A stretch of DNA of 64,000 bases, from the NCBI GenBank assembly GCA_027489955.1, contig JAIXYZ010000013.1, positions 744,001 through 808,000 of the forward strand, in the 5' to 3' direction. This DNA is from Hyphomicrobiales bacterium. Lineage in GTDB: Bacteria; Pseudomonadota; Alphaproteobacteria; Rhizobiales; Beijerinckiaceae. Both the position numbers and the translations under genes were made by a program. Shown in pieces: positions 1 through 12,000 of this stretch (the first letter of the stretch is position 1; every line of letters begins with the position of its first letter). The notes under the pieces were generated by a model. It had not been told where the DNA came from. It worked only from the letters and a program-made list of their open reading frames with translations, and searched no databases.

Positions 1-849
1 CAGCGGCAGCAGGAAGGGCACGGCCCCCACGCCGACGCGGAAGATCGAGCCGCCGACGACGCTGGCGCGGAACGTGGGGATGCGCAGGAGCCCCAAATTG
101 AGCACGGGGGCTTCGATCCTGCGGGAATGGCGCAGATACAGCGCCAGGAACAGGAAACCTGCCAGCGACATCAGCACCGACGCCCAGCCCGGGATGAGGT
201 GGCGGCCGCCGGTGGCGAGGCCCAGCATCAGGGAGGCAAAGCCCAGCCCCGCCAGGAGGAAGCCGCGCACGTCCAGAGGCGGCACGTCCTCCTCCCGCAC
301 GTTCTCGATGAAGATCGTGGCGAGCGCGATCCCGACGATGCCGATGGGGATGTTGATGAAGAAGATCCAGCGCCAGTCGAAATAGGTGGTGATGAAGCCG
401 CCCAGCGGCGGGCCGACCACGGGCCCCACCATGGCCGGCACGGTGAGATAGGCGAGGGCGGCCACCATCTCCGATTTCGGCACGCTGCGCAGGATGACGA
501 GGCGCCCGACGGGCACCATCATCGCGCCGCCGAGGCCTTGCACGAAGCGGGCTGCCACGAAGTGCGGCAGCGTCTGGGAGATGGCGCACAGGATCGAGCC
601 GAGCATGAAGACCGCAAGCGCGCTGCGGAACACGGTGCGGGCGCCGAACCGGTCGGCCATCCATCCGCTGATCGGGATGAAGATCGCGAGGCTGACGAGA
701 TAGGACGTGAGCGCGAGCTTGAGCGAGATCGGGTCCTCTCCCAGATCGGCGGCGATCGCGGGGAGGGACGTGGCGATGACGGTCGAGTCGGTGTTCTCCA
801 TGAACAGCGCGCAGGCGACGATCAGGGGAACGAGCGGAATCCGCTTCAC
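1..849 (-). CDS. MFS drug-efflux transporter, DHA2 (EmrB/QacA) type, 3' part missing
   Basis: Inner-membrane proton-driven exporter, partial: the gene runs off the left edge, leaving about 283 N-terminal residues. The reading frame is seen on the minus strand. It begins with GTG at 849 (Val-Lys-Arg-Ile-Pro), the only start codon after the in-frame stop at 895-897. Early residues contain the DHA2-type stretch MENTDSTVIATSLPAIA in TM1, the loop motif GWMADRFGAR (MFS motif A) and the antiporter-like motif around GPVVGPPLGGF in TM5. Hydrophobic helices alternate throughout. Substrate cannot be told from sequence. No strong Shine-Dalgarno precedes the GTG, so the start is moderately sure. It is divergent from guaB. 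Confidence 0.85.
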   Translation of the reverse strand, partial: MKRIPLVPLIVACALFMENTDSTVIATSLPAIAADLGEDPISLKLALTSYLVSLAIFIPISGWMADRFGARTVFRSALAVFMLGSILCAISQTLPHFVAARFVQGLGGAMMVPVGRLVILRSVPKSEMVAALAYLTVPAMVGPVVGPPLGGFITTYFDWRWIFFINIPIGIVGIALATIFIENVREEDVPPLDVRGFLLAGLGFASLMLGLATGGRHLIPGWASVLMSLAGFLFLALYLRHSRRIEAPVLNLGLLRIPTFRASVVGGSIFRVGVGAVPFLLPL

Positions 850-997
850 GCGTGGGCCCGGCTGGCAAGAGATGTGAACGCCGTCATACCATCGTCATCC
901 CGAGGCAGGAATGCAGAGAGCGGGAAAGGGTCTGCATATTGTGCAGGCGTCGCCTCCGACGCACGAGATACGCTTTGCTTTGCCGCTGCCGCCGTGA

Positions 998-2569
<1,572 letters not shown>

Positions 2570-2596
2570 CAGGCTCCAACCGCCGAGGCCTCGCCC

Positions 2597-3019
2597 ATGA
2601 CCATCCAGTCCGTCCTGCTGCCGGTCTTCGTCCTTGTGGCGCTGACCTTCGCGCTGCTCGTCTGGACCGGGCGCTCCCGCCTCGTCGCCGTCCGCCGCGG
2701 GGAGGTCAAGGTGGGCGAGATCGTGCTGGGACAGCAGGCCTGGCCGGAAGGGCCGACGAAGGTCGGCAACAACTTCCACAACCAGTTCCAGCTTCCCGTC
2801 CTGTTCTACGTCGCGGTGATCATCGCCATCATCACCCAGAAGGCGGACCTCATCTTCGTCGTGCTGGAATGGCTCTTCGTGGCGGCGCGGCTCGTCCATA
2901 CCTACGTCCACACCGGCAGCAACCACCTGCCGTCGCGGTTCAACGTGTTCCTCGCCGGGTTCCTCGTCCTGGCCGCCATGTGGCTGATGCTCGCCGTGCG
3001 CATCCTGGCCGGCATTTGA
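2597..3019 (+). CDS. MAPEG family integral membrane protein
   Basis: Small 140-residue membrane protein of the MAPEG (membrane-associated eicosanoid/glutathione metabolism) fold. Four hydrophobic segments are visible: residues about 5-24, 66-83, 85-100 and 118-138. The NxxxxQFQLPVLFY sequence near residue 57 is the family hallmark. Eukaryotic members are glutathione transferases or peroxidases; the role of bacterial stand-alone members is mostly unknown, so no reaction is assigned. It is 27 bp after guaB and ends 1 bp before the methyltransferase start, so it is probably cotranscribed with both. Confidence 0.85.
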   Translation: MTIQSVLLPVFVLVALTFALLVWTGRSRLVAVRRGEVKVGEIVLGQQAWPEGPTKVGNNFHNQFQLPVLFYVAVIIAIITQKADLIFVVLEWLFVAARLVHTYVHTGSNHLPSRFNVFLAGFLVLAAMWLMLAVRILAGI

Positions 3020-3020
3020 G

Positions 3021-4313
3021 GTGACACCCGCCGCCCGCCTCTCGGCCGCCATCGAGGTCCTGGCCGACATCGCCGATCGCCGCCGGCCGGCTCCGGACGC
3101 GCTGAAGGATTGGGGCCTGTCCCATCGCTTCGCCGGCTCCAAGGACCGGGCGGTCATCGCCAGCCTCGTCTACGACGCGCTGCGCCGGCGGGCGTCCTCC
3201 GCCTGGCTCATGGCCAGCGAGGCGCCCCGGGCGGTCCTGCTCGGCTCGTTGCTGATCCAGCGGGGCCTCGGACCCACCGAGATCGCCTCATTCTGCACGG
3301 GCGAAGGCCACGCGCCGGCGCCCCTCGACCCGGCCGAAAGCGCCGCCCTGGCCGATATCCGCCGCCTGGAGGCGGCGCCGGACGACGTGCGCTGCGACTG
3401 CCCGGCCTGGATCCTGCCGTCGCTGGCCGACGTCTTCGGTCCTGCGCTCGTTGCCGAGATGCAGGCGCTTGCGGCCCGCGCGCCGGTGGACATCCGCGTC
3501 AACACGCTCAAATGCACCCGCGACCAGGCGGAGTGGGAGCTGCGGCACCTCAATCCCCAGCGCACGCCGCTTTCGCCGGACGGGTTGCGCTTCGCCGTCG
3601 GGGACGACGGCCGCGGGCCGTCCCTCCAGGCCGAGAAGCCGTTCTTCGACGGCTGGTTCGAGATCCAGGACGAGGGGTCCCAGATCGTCGCGCGGCTGGC
3701 CGGGGCCGCGCCGGGCATGGAGGTCGTGGACCTGTGTGCCGGCGGCGGCGGCAAGACGCTCGCCCTTGCGGCCCTGATGGAGAACAAGGGCCGCATCGTC
3801 GCGACCGACGCCGATCCCCGCCGGCTCGCGCCCATCTACGACCGCCTGTCCCGCGCCGGCATTCACAACGTGGAGACGCGGCCCCCCAAGGGGAAGGGGC
3901 ACGATCCGCTCGCGGACCTCGACGGCACCACCGACCTCGTTGTGGTCGATGCGCCCTGCACGGGCACCGGCACGTGGCGGCGCAACCCCGACGCCAAGTG
4001 GCGGCTGCGGCCCAACGCGCTGGCGCTGCGCGTCTCCGAGCAGGCGGCCGTGCTGGACCGCGCGGCCCGGCTCGTGCGACCGGGCGGGCGCATCCTCTAC
4101 ATCACCTGCTCGGTGCTGCCGGAGGAGAACGACGAGGCCGTGGCCTCCTTCCTCGCCCGCCACAAGGGCTTCGGCGCGTTGGCCGCCGCCGACAGCTTCC
4201 GCGGCGCACCCTTCGATCCGCTGCCCTGGTCGACGCCCGCCGGCGGCCTCCAATTGTCGCCGCTGCGCAGCGGCACGGACGGCTTCTACGCGCGGGTTCT
4301 CGTCCGCCGTTGA
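3021..4313 (+). CDS. RsmB/NOP family (cytosine-5) RNA methyltransferase
   Basis: SAM-dependent m5C RNA methyltransferase, probably acting on rRNA. The 430-residue protein has an N-terminal NusB-like helical region (about 1-130), then a Rossmann methyltransferase domain. The SAM loop is DLCAGGGGKT (residues 237-246). Both family cysteines are visible: Cys313 in VVDAPCTGTGTWRRNP and Cys363 in ITCSVLPEEND. In this family one cysteine attacks cytosine C6 and the other helps release the product. It starts at GTG 3021, one base after the MAPEG stop, which supports translational coupling. Whether the target is 16S C967, as for E. coli RsmB, cannot be read from the sequence. Confidence 0.92.
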   Translation: MTPAARLSAAIEVLADIADRRRPAPDALKDWGLSHRFAGSKDRAVIASLVYDALRRRASSAWLMASEAPRAVLLGSLLIQRGLGPTEIASFCTGEGHAPAPLDPAESAALADIRRLEAAPDDVRCDCPAWILPSLADVFGPALVAEMQALAARAPVDIRVNTLKCTRDQAEWELRHLNPQRTPLSPDGLRFAVGDDGRGPSLQAEKPFFDGWFEIQDEGSQIVARLAGAAPGMEVVDLCAGGGGKTLALAALMENKGRIVATDADPRRLAPIYDRLSRAGIHNVETRPPKGKGHDPLADLDGTTDLVVVDAPCTGTGTWRRNPDAKWRLRPNALALRVSEQAAVLDRAARLVRPGGRILYITCSVLPEENDEAVASFLARHKGFGALAAADSFRGAPFDPLPWSTPAGGLQLSPLRSGTDGFYARVLVRR

Positions 4314-4397
4314 CGAGCCCGCGAACCTGTCGCCGGGCCGGTTGCGCGGCTTCGGCTAATGCCTTAACCGGCGGGTGAGCCCGCCACCGGACGACCC

Positions 4398-5957
4398 ATG
4401 ACCGAAGCTCATCACGACAAGATCCTCATCGTCGATTTCGGCAGCCAGGTGACGCAGCTCATCGCGCGCCGCATTCGCGAGGCCGGGGTCTATTGCGAGA
4501 TCGTGCCCTTCCAGAAGGCGGAGGAGGTCTTCCCCTCCTTCGGCGCCAAGGGCGTCATCCTGTCCGGCGGCCCGTGCTCCGTCCTGGACGAGGGCTCGCC
4601 ACGGGCGCCGCAAGCGGTGTTCGAGGCGGGCGTCCCGGTCCTTGGCATCTGCTACGGCCAGCAGACGACCTGCGTGCAGCTCGGCGGCACGGTGGAAGGC
4701 GGGCATGCCGCCGAATTCGGCCGGGCCGAGATCGACATCAAGGCTCAAAGCGCGCTGTTCGACGCATTGTGGGAGGTGGGCGGACGCCACCAGGTCTGGA
4801 TGAGCCACGGCGACCGCGTCACGCGCCTGCCCGAGGGCTTCACCGTCAAGGCGACGTCTGAGAACGCGCCCTTCGCCATCGCCTCCGACGAGGCGCGCCG
4901 CATCTACACGACGATGTTCCACCCGGAAGTGTACCACACGCCGGACGGCGCCAGGCTGCTGGCCAACTTCGTGACCCGCATCGCCGGCTGCCGCGCGGAC
5001 TGGACCATGGCGGCCTATCGCGAGGAAGCCATCGCCAGGATCCGCGAGCAGGTCGGCTCCGGCCGGGTCATCTGCGGCCTCTCCGGCGGGGTCGATTCAG
5101 CGGTGGCGGCCGTCCTCATCCATGAGGCGATCGGCGACCAGCTCACCTGCGTGTTCGTCGATCACGGCCTCATGCGGCTCGCCGAGGCGGAGCAGGTCGT
5201 CACCCTGTTCCGCGACCATTACAACATCCCGCTCGTCCATGTGGAGGCCGAGGACCTGTTCCTTGGCGCCCTGGAGGGCGTGAGCGACCCCGAGGTCAAG
5301 CGCAAGACGATCGGGCGGCTCTTCGTCGAGGTGTTCGAGGCCGAGGCCCGGAAGATCGGCGGGGCCGATTTCCTGGCGCAGGGCACGCTCTATCCCGACG
5401 TCATCGAAAGCGTCTCCTTCACCGGCGGCCCCTCGGTGACGATCAAGAGCCACCACAATGTGGGCGGCCTGCCCGAGCGCATGAACATGAAGCTCGTCGA
5501 GCCGCTGCGGGAGCTGTTCAAGGACGAGGTGAGGGCGCTCGGCCGGGAGCTCGGCCTGCCGGATGTCTTCGTCGGCCGCCACCCGTTCCCGGGGCCGGGC
5601 CTGGCCATCCGCTGCCCCGGCGAGATCACCCGCGAGAAGCTCGACATCCTGCGCAAGGCAGATGCCGTCTATCTCGACGAGATCCGCAAGGCCGGCCTCT
5701 ACGACGTCATCTGGCAGGCCTTCGCCGTGCTGCTGCCGGTGCGCACGGTCGGCGTCATGGGCGACGGGCGCACCTACGATCACGTTTGCGCCCTGCGCGC
5801 GGTCACCTCCGTGGACGGCATGACCGCGGACTTCTACCCCTTCGACATGGCCTTCCTCGGCCGCGTGGCAACGCGCATCATCAACGAGGTGAAGGGCATC
5901 AACCGCGTCACCTACGACATCACCAGCAAGCCCCCCGGCACGATCGAGTGGGAATGA
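4398..5957 (+). CDS. guaA: GMP synthase (glutamine-hydrolysing)
   Basis: Converts XMP to GMP using glutamine and ATP. The 519-residue protein is full length. The class I amidotransferase domain has catalytic Cys85 (GICYGQQ) and the HPE motif in MFHPEVYHT. The ATP-pyrophosphatase P-loop is LSGGVDSAV. The C-terminal XMP-binding/dimerisation domain ends KPPGTIEWE, the universal GuaA terminus. It follows the methyltransferase by 84 bp, so guaB and guaA lie in one co-directional purine block that ends at a strong hairpin terminator. Confidence 0.98.
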   Translation: MTEAHHDKILIVDFGSQVTQLIARRIREAGVYCEIVPFQKAEEVFPSFGAKGVILSGGPCSVLDEGSPRAPQAVFEAGVPVLGICYGQQTTCVQLGGTVEGGHAAEFGRAEIDIKAQSALFDALWEVGGRHQVWMSHGDRVTRLPEGFTVKATSENAPFAIASDEARRIYTTMFHPEVYHTPDGARLLANFVTRIAGCRADWTMAAYREEAIARIREQVGSGRVICGLSGGVDSAVAAVLIHEAIGDQLTCVFVDHGLMRLAEAEQVVTLFRDHYNIPLVHVEAEDLFLGALEGVSDPEVKRKTIGRLFVEVFEAEARKIGGADFLAQGTLYPDVIESVSFTGGPSVTIKSHHNVGGLPERMNMKLVEPLRELFKDEVRALGRELGLPDVFVGRHPFPGPGLAIRCPGEITREKLDILRKADAVYLDEIRKAGLYDVIWQAFAVLLPVRTVGVMGDGRTYDHVCALRAVTSVDGMTADFYPFDMAFLGRVATRIINEVKGINRVTYDITSKPPGTIEWE

Positions 5958-6023
5958 GCCGGGGCGGCCGGGGCCTCGACCGGCTCCGATCAGCCGCTTC
6001 GATGATCGCTGTATCCTGAATGG

Positions 6024-6052
6024 AAAAAGCCCGGCCTGGCGCCGGGCTTTTT
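6024..6052. terminator. Bidirectional Rho-independent terminator between guaA and the RTX adhesin gene
   Basis: Twelve-base arms AAAAAGCCCGGC and GCCGGGCTTTTT flank the loop CTGGC. The arms are perfectly complementary, and the A-run and T-run make it work on both strands. It serves the convergent guaA (+) and the giant adhesin gene (-), whose stop is at 6075. Confidence 0.92.
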
Positions 6053-6074
6053 CGTTTGTGCCGAGGCGTGCCGC

Positions 6075-9000
6075 TCAGACCGACACGATGTGCTGCTGGT
6101 TCTCGAACAGCAGCTTCACCTGGTCGGCGCCAGCCGAATTATAGCCCTGCAGCATGGCCACATCCTGCCACAAAGCGCCGCCCGAGGGGCCGTTCACGTC
6201 GACCTGCAATCGGATGTTGGAGCCCGCTTCCGTGATGCGGACGAAATCCGCCACGTTCGATGTCGGGCCGAAGGCCGCATCCAGCAGGGCGGAGATGTCG
6301 ATGACGTCATCCGCAAAGGTGTAGTCGGTGATCGTATCGAAATGGGCGCCGCCCGCGTCGGCGAACACGAACGTATCCTTGCCTGCGCCACCGGTCAGGG
6401 TGTCGTTGCCCGTCCCGCCGCTCAGCCGGTCATCGCCGGTGCCGCCGTTCAGCGTGTCGTTGCCGCCATTGCCGAACAGCCGGTCGTTGTCCGCGCCGCC
6501 GTTCATGATGTCGGTCGCACCCGTTCCGACGAGGAGATCGTTGCCGGCGTCTCCTTTCATGATGTTCTGGGACAGATTGTTGCCGCCATAGAGCTCGTCG
6601 TCGCCTGCGCCGCCGTTGAGGCGGTTCTCGGACAGGTTGTTGCCGCCGATGAGGACGTCGTTGCCGGCATCACCGAACAGTTCGTTCAGGCTCAGGTTGG
6701 AACCGCCGATGATGAGGTCCCGACCATCGCCGCCACGCAGGATGTTCTGCGAGGTGGAGTTTGTCCCGACGAGTATGTCGTCGCCCGCACCGCCGCCGAA
6801 ATCCGGATTCTGGTTCGTGAAGACGAAGAAGTCGTTCCCGGGGGTCGCCAGCAACGAGGCCGGCGGGCTCCTGAGCACTTCGATCGTGCCGGTGTCCGAG
6901 GCGACGCCGTCCGAGACCGTGTAGGTATAGGTCCTGGAATTGCCCTGCACCTGGACGGTGACGAAACCGTCGCTGATGCCCCTCGTCGTCCCCTGGTCTC
7001 CGGTGATGCCGGTGATGTTGAGCGGCGCCGTGCCATTGCCCAGATCGTTCCAGAGGAAGGCGATCTGCGGCAGCACGATGAGGCTGCCGTTCGTGGCATT
7101 GGTGATCAGCCGGTCGTTCACCGCGTCGAGCGGCTCCGGCACGTCGTTGATCGTGATCGCGAACGTCGCCGTCTTCGAGTTGACGCCGCCATTGGCGACG
7201 CCGCCGTTATCGAAGAGCTGCACCGTCACCGTCGCCGTCCCGAAGGCGTTCGGCGCCGCGGTGTACCGCAGGGTGCCGTTGCCATCGATCCACGGCTGCT
7301 CGGAGAACAGCGCGTTGTTGTTGTTGGCGATCGACAGCGCCGTCGACTGCGAGGCCTCGTCCGGACCGCCGCCAGGGCCGCGGCCCGTCAGGAAGTTGGC
7401 GACGACCTGCTGGCCTGCATCCTCGTTCGACGTCTGGGCGCCGGCGAGGGTGAAGACCGGCGCGTCGTTGACGCCGGCGACGGTGACCGCGATCGTGCCG
7501 ATCGTCGTAGCGGTGTCGGACGCTGCTCCCGTCGTGAGGCTGGCCGTGTCGGTCGACGTGGCGTTGACGCTCAGCGTGAACGAGCCGGCATAGTCCTGCG
7601 GCGGCGTGAGGACCAGCGTGGCGAGGTTGAAGCCCGTCACATCCCATACGCCACCGACGCCGATGACGAGACCGGACACGCCGTCGCTGACGACCGAGCC
7701 CGCAGGTGCGCCGGTCAGCGTCACCCGGAGCGTCTCCGACCCATCCGTATCGGTGAGCATGGCCGCGATGGCGGGCAGCGCGATCGCCGTGTCCTCGTTG
7801 CCGGTCGCGGCGGGAGAGGGCGCTCCCGCGATGTTCAGCGCCGGCGCGTCGGCGTCCGGCGTGACGTTGATCGAGGCGGACACGACGTTGGAATCCGCGA
7901 ACCCGTCATTGACCCTGTACGTGAAGGTCGCGACGCCCGAGAAGTTCGGGGCGGCCGTGAAGGTGAAGGTCCCGTTGCCGTTGTCCACGAGCGTGCCGGC
8001 GAAGGCCGGCGGGCCCGAGACGAGAACGGGCCGCAGCGTCTGCCCCGCGTCCGGATCGACCTCGTTGCCGGTGAGCTGCGCCGCCAGGATGGTGATGCTG
8101 CCATCCTCGTTGGCCGTCAGCACCTCGCCGCCGGTGGCGGCCGGAGCGGTGTTGAACAGCTCCTGCAACGTCCGCGTGCCGTCGGTGAAGGCGAACGCCT
8201 CGTAGTTCACGAACTGATGGGTCACGCCGCCGATGGTCATGTCGGTGCCGATCAGCGTGGTGCCGTCGATGCCGAACACCTTTGCGAAGGCCGCTGCGCC
8301 GTAGGCGACGCCGATCCTGACAGTATCGGTGCCATCGCCGCCGTCAGAGACGATGCGATGGGCCGAGAGGAGGCCCGACAGATCGAGGGTGTCGTTGCCG
8401 GTGCCGGCATCGAAGCGGATCGTGCTCTGGGCAAGGCCCGTGCCGTTCAGGTCGCCGGCGACGGTCAGCGTGTCCACGCCCCCGCCGCCCTCGATCTGGA
8501 TCTCCTCGACATTGGTGACCAGCGAGGTCGCGCCGTCGACGCCCACCTCGAGCGAGACCGGATCGGCGTCGGTGTTGGTGACGGAGAACACGTTGTTCCC
8601 GCCCGTGCCGCGCACGATCAGCGTGTCGGTGTCGGCGCCGCCATCGACGATGTCGCTGCCGTTCCCGGACACGTAGATGATCGTGTCGTTGCCGGTCCCG
8701 CCGTTGATCGTGTCGTCGCCCGCGCCGCCCCAGATCTCGTCGTTGCCGGCGCCGCCGTTCAGCGTGTCGTTGCCGCCGAGGCCCGAGAGCAGGTCGTTGC
8801 CTTCGCCGCCGTTGAGCACGTCGCCGGCATTGCTGCCCGCGAGCGCGTCGTCCCCGTCGCCGCCGTTCAGCGTCACCACGCCGCCGTCGGCGGTATAGCC
8901 CGCCGCCAGCATGATGATGTCGTTGCCGTCCGAGCCGTTGATCGTCTCGACGCCCGACAGGTAGCCCGGCGCCGCCACATAATCGGCCACGAAGCCGGGA

Positions 9001-12000
9001 CGGCCCTCGCGGTACAGGTTGATGACGTCGATGCCGGTGCCGCCGTTCACGACGTCGCCGGTGCCCGCGAGCCCGGCAATGCTGAGCGAACGCAGCGAGC
9101 CGTCGCCCAGCGTGATGTTGCGGGAACCGCCGGCGCCGCCGGGGATATCGTTGCCGAGGGCGAACGTGTCGTTGCCGCCTTCGCCGTTGAGCGTATCGCT
9201 GCCGGCGCCGCCGATGAGGGTGTCGTTGCCGGCCCCGCCGTTGAGCGTGTCATTGCCGTCCATACCCGCCAGCGTGTCATCGCCGTCCATGCCGTTGAGC
9301 ACGTTGGCGCCCGAGGTGCCGTAGATCTCGTCGTTGCCGACGGAGCCGGTGGCGTTCTCGAAGTTCGTGATCGTGTCGGTGGCGACGAAGGAGCCGCCGA
9401 GCGTGTAGCGGTCGGCCGTGCCGCCGCCGAGATTGATCACGAAGCGCTGGGTGATCTGGCTGTAATCGACGGTGTCGATGCCGCTGCCGCCATCCACCAC
9501 CGAGCCGACCGAGACGCCGCTGCCGACGAAGTAGTCGTCGCCGCCCGCCAGCGTGGCGTTGAGCGCCGTCGCCGAGGAGACGTTGGCGAACCAGAGCGAG
9601 GTGCCGGTGTCGTCGCCGGTGACCTTGACGTTCGTGACGCCCGTGGCCGCCAGGTTGCTGCCGCCCTGGCCGAAGACCAGCCAGTTGCCGTTCTTCAGGT
9701 CGAAGTCGAGGATCTCGACGTTCCGGACCGTCAGCGTGACGTCGTAGGGCGTGACGAAGCCGTAATCGAACGGCGTCATCTGCAGGTCGGAGCCGACCGC
9801 CTTGACGTACTGGATCAGGTTGGCCGCGGCGCCCGGGGTCGTGACCACGAGCGTGTCCACGTCGGCACCGCCATCCACCACGTCCGCACCGTCGCCGAGC
9901 GCGTAAAGGATGCGGTCATTGCCCGTCCCGCCGTCGATGCTGTCGTCGCCGAGGCCGCCGACGAACGTGTCGTTGCCCTCGTTGCCGCGCAGGCTGTTGG
10001 CGTCATCGGTGCCGATGAACACGTCGTTGCCGCCGCCACCTTCCGCGTTCTCGAAATTGTAGAGGCGGTCGGTGTAGGTCGGGCCGGCGGCCGCCAGCTT
10101 GAACTGCGCGGTATTGGCCGCGATGGCGAAGGTGCCGTCATTGTAATCGGTCGTGGACAGGTTGATCTGCACGCCCAGGCCGCCGGTCGCGTTGGAGGCC
10201 GGGGTGTAGATCGCGAAATCGTTGCCGTCGCGGGCATCGATCTCGTCGGTGACGAGCGAGGCGCCGGCGAAGAACCGATCCTGCCCGTTGCCCAGGCCGA
10301 GCGTTGCGCCGTCAATGGCGGACGTGCCGTAGGCCAGGATCTTCGGGGCGTCGGCAAATCCCGAACCGAACACCTCGTTGGATACATTGGTGCCGAAAGC
10401 GAGCTCAACCGTCTCCACCGATGTCGCCGAGACGAAGAGCGGGGCCGCTCCGGTGCCGCGGACCTCGAACGTGCCGGTCGTGCCGCCGATCTGCAGCGCG
10501 ACGCTGCGGCTGCTGTCGGAGACGATGCGCAGCGTGTCGCTGCCGGCGCCGCCCGAAACGCTGTCGACGCCATCGACGACAGGGCCGGGATTGCCGAGCA
10601 ACCCGGCATTGAAGACGACGAGGTCGTCGCCGTCGCCGGCGATGATCGTGTCGTTTCCGCCGCGGCCCTCCAACACATCGTTGCCGTTGCCGCCTTCGAG
10701 CCGGTTGGCCTCACCGTTGCCGCGATAGTCGACCGCGGAATTCGGCGACTTGTTGGTGACGTTCTCGACGTTGACGACGGTGGAGCCGTTATAGTGGCCG
10801 CCGGTGATCGTGCCCGCCTGCAGGTCCACGGTCGTCAGCCCGCCGGGGGACTTGGTCTCCAGCGTGTCGATGTCGTCGCCGCCGTCGAAGCGGGTCACCT
10901 GGGCCTTGCTGTCGCCGCCCAGCGTGTCGTTGCCGCCCAGGCCGTAGAGTTCGTTGGTTCCCGGACCGCCGACCAGCCGGTCCGCGATGGCCGTGCCGGT
11001 CACGATGTCGTTGCCGTCCCAGCCGTCCTCGACCCCGATGAGCAGGGTGGCCGTCGTGGCATCCCCGTCACGATCCTGGAAGCCGATCTGGAAGCCGATA
11101 TCGAGAACGTTCTGCTGGCTGTCGACGGCATGGTCGAGCGACTTCAGCAGCACGAACACGAATGTGCCGGAGACCAGGTCGAGCGAGAGCGTGAACACCT
11201 GGTTGTTGGCGGCCGGCGTCACGCCGGCCGCGAGCGGCGCGCCGGTATAGCCGTAGAGCACGTTGCCGACGCGCTGGTACTGGACCGGCGTGCCGTTGTT
11301 CGTCGTCAGCGCCGGCTGGCTTGCACCGAAGGTGAGCGTCCCGGCCTTGTAGCCATCCGCGCCGAACTGGATGCCGCCGGACAGGACCGGGACGATCGCC
11401 GCGACGCCGGCATTGGAATAGCCGACGGCGTTCGCGAAGAACTCGCCGGCGATACCGTCTTCGGTCACCATTCCGCCCAGAATCGTCTGCCCGGAGACCG
11501 GGGCATCGTCCGCGATCGTGACGATCAGGCTGCCCGACAGGGCAAGGCTGTCGCCGTCCGCGTCCCTCACGGTGACGGCGGAGGACAGGTCGATGGTGAG
11601 GCTGTCGCCGGTCGCAAGCGGATTGCCCGTGACGACGAGCGCGGCAGGGCCTGTCGCGGCCGAGCCGCCCGGCGCGCCGGCGCCGGTCACGCTGTAGCCG
11701 AGCCCGTCGGCAACGTTGCCCACATTGACGATGATGGCGGCGTTGGCAGGGATCGACAGGGCGTAATCGGTGCCCGCGCCGGGCGCGTTCAGCGTCCACG
11801 CGACGGGACCGTCGCTGCCATTGTTGATCCGGAAGATCGCATCGCCGTCCGGCAGGCGACCGAGGAAGGTGATCTGGTTGGCCGTCAGCGAGCGCGGCTC
11901 GACGACGAGCGTGCTGCCCGCATCGGCCACGGAGGCTGTCGGAACCGGCACCACGAACTGCCCGGCTGCGTTGGCGCTGTAGAAGACCTGCGGGTCGTGG

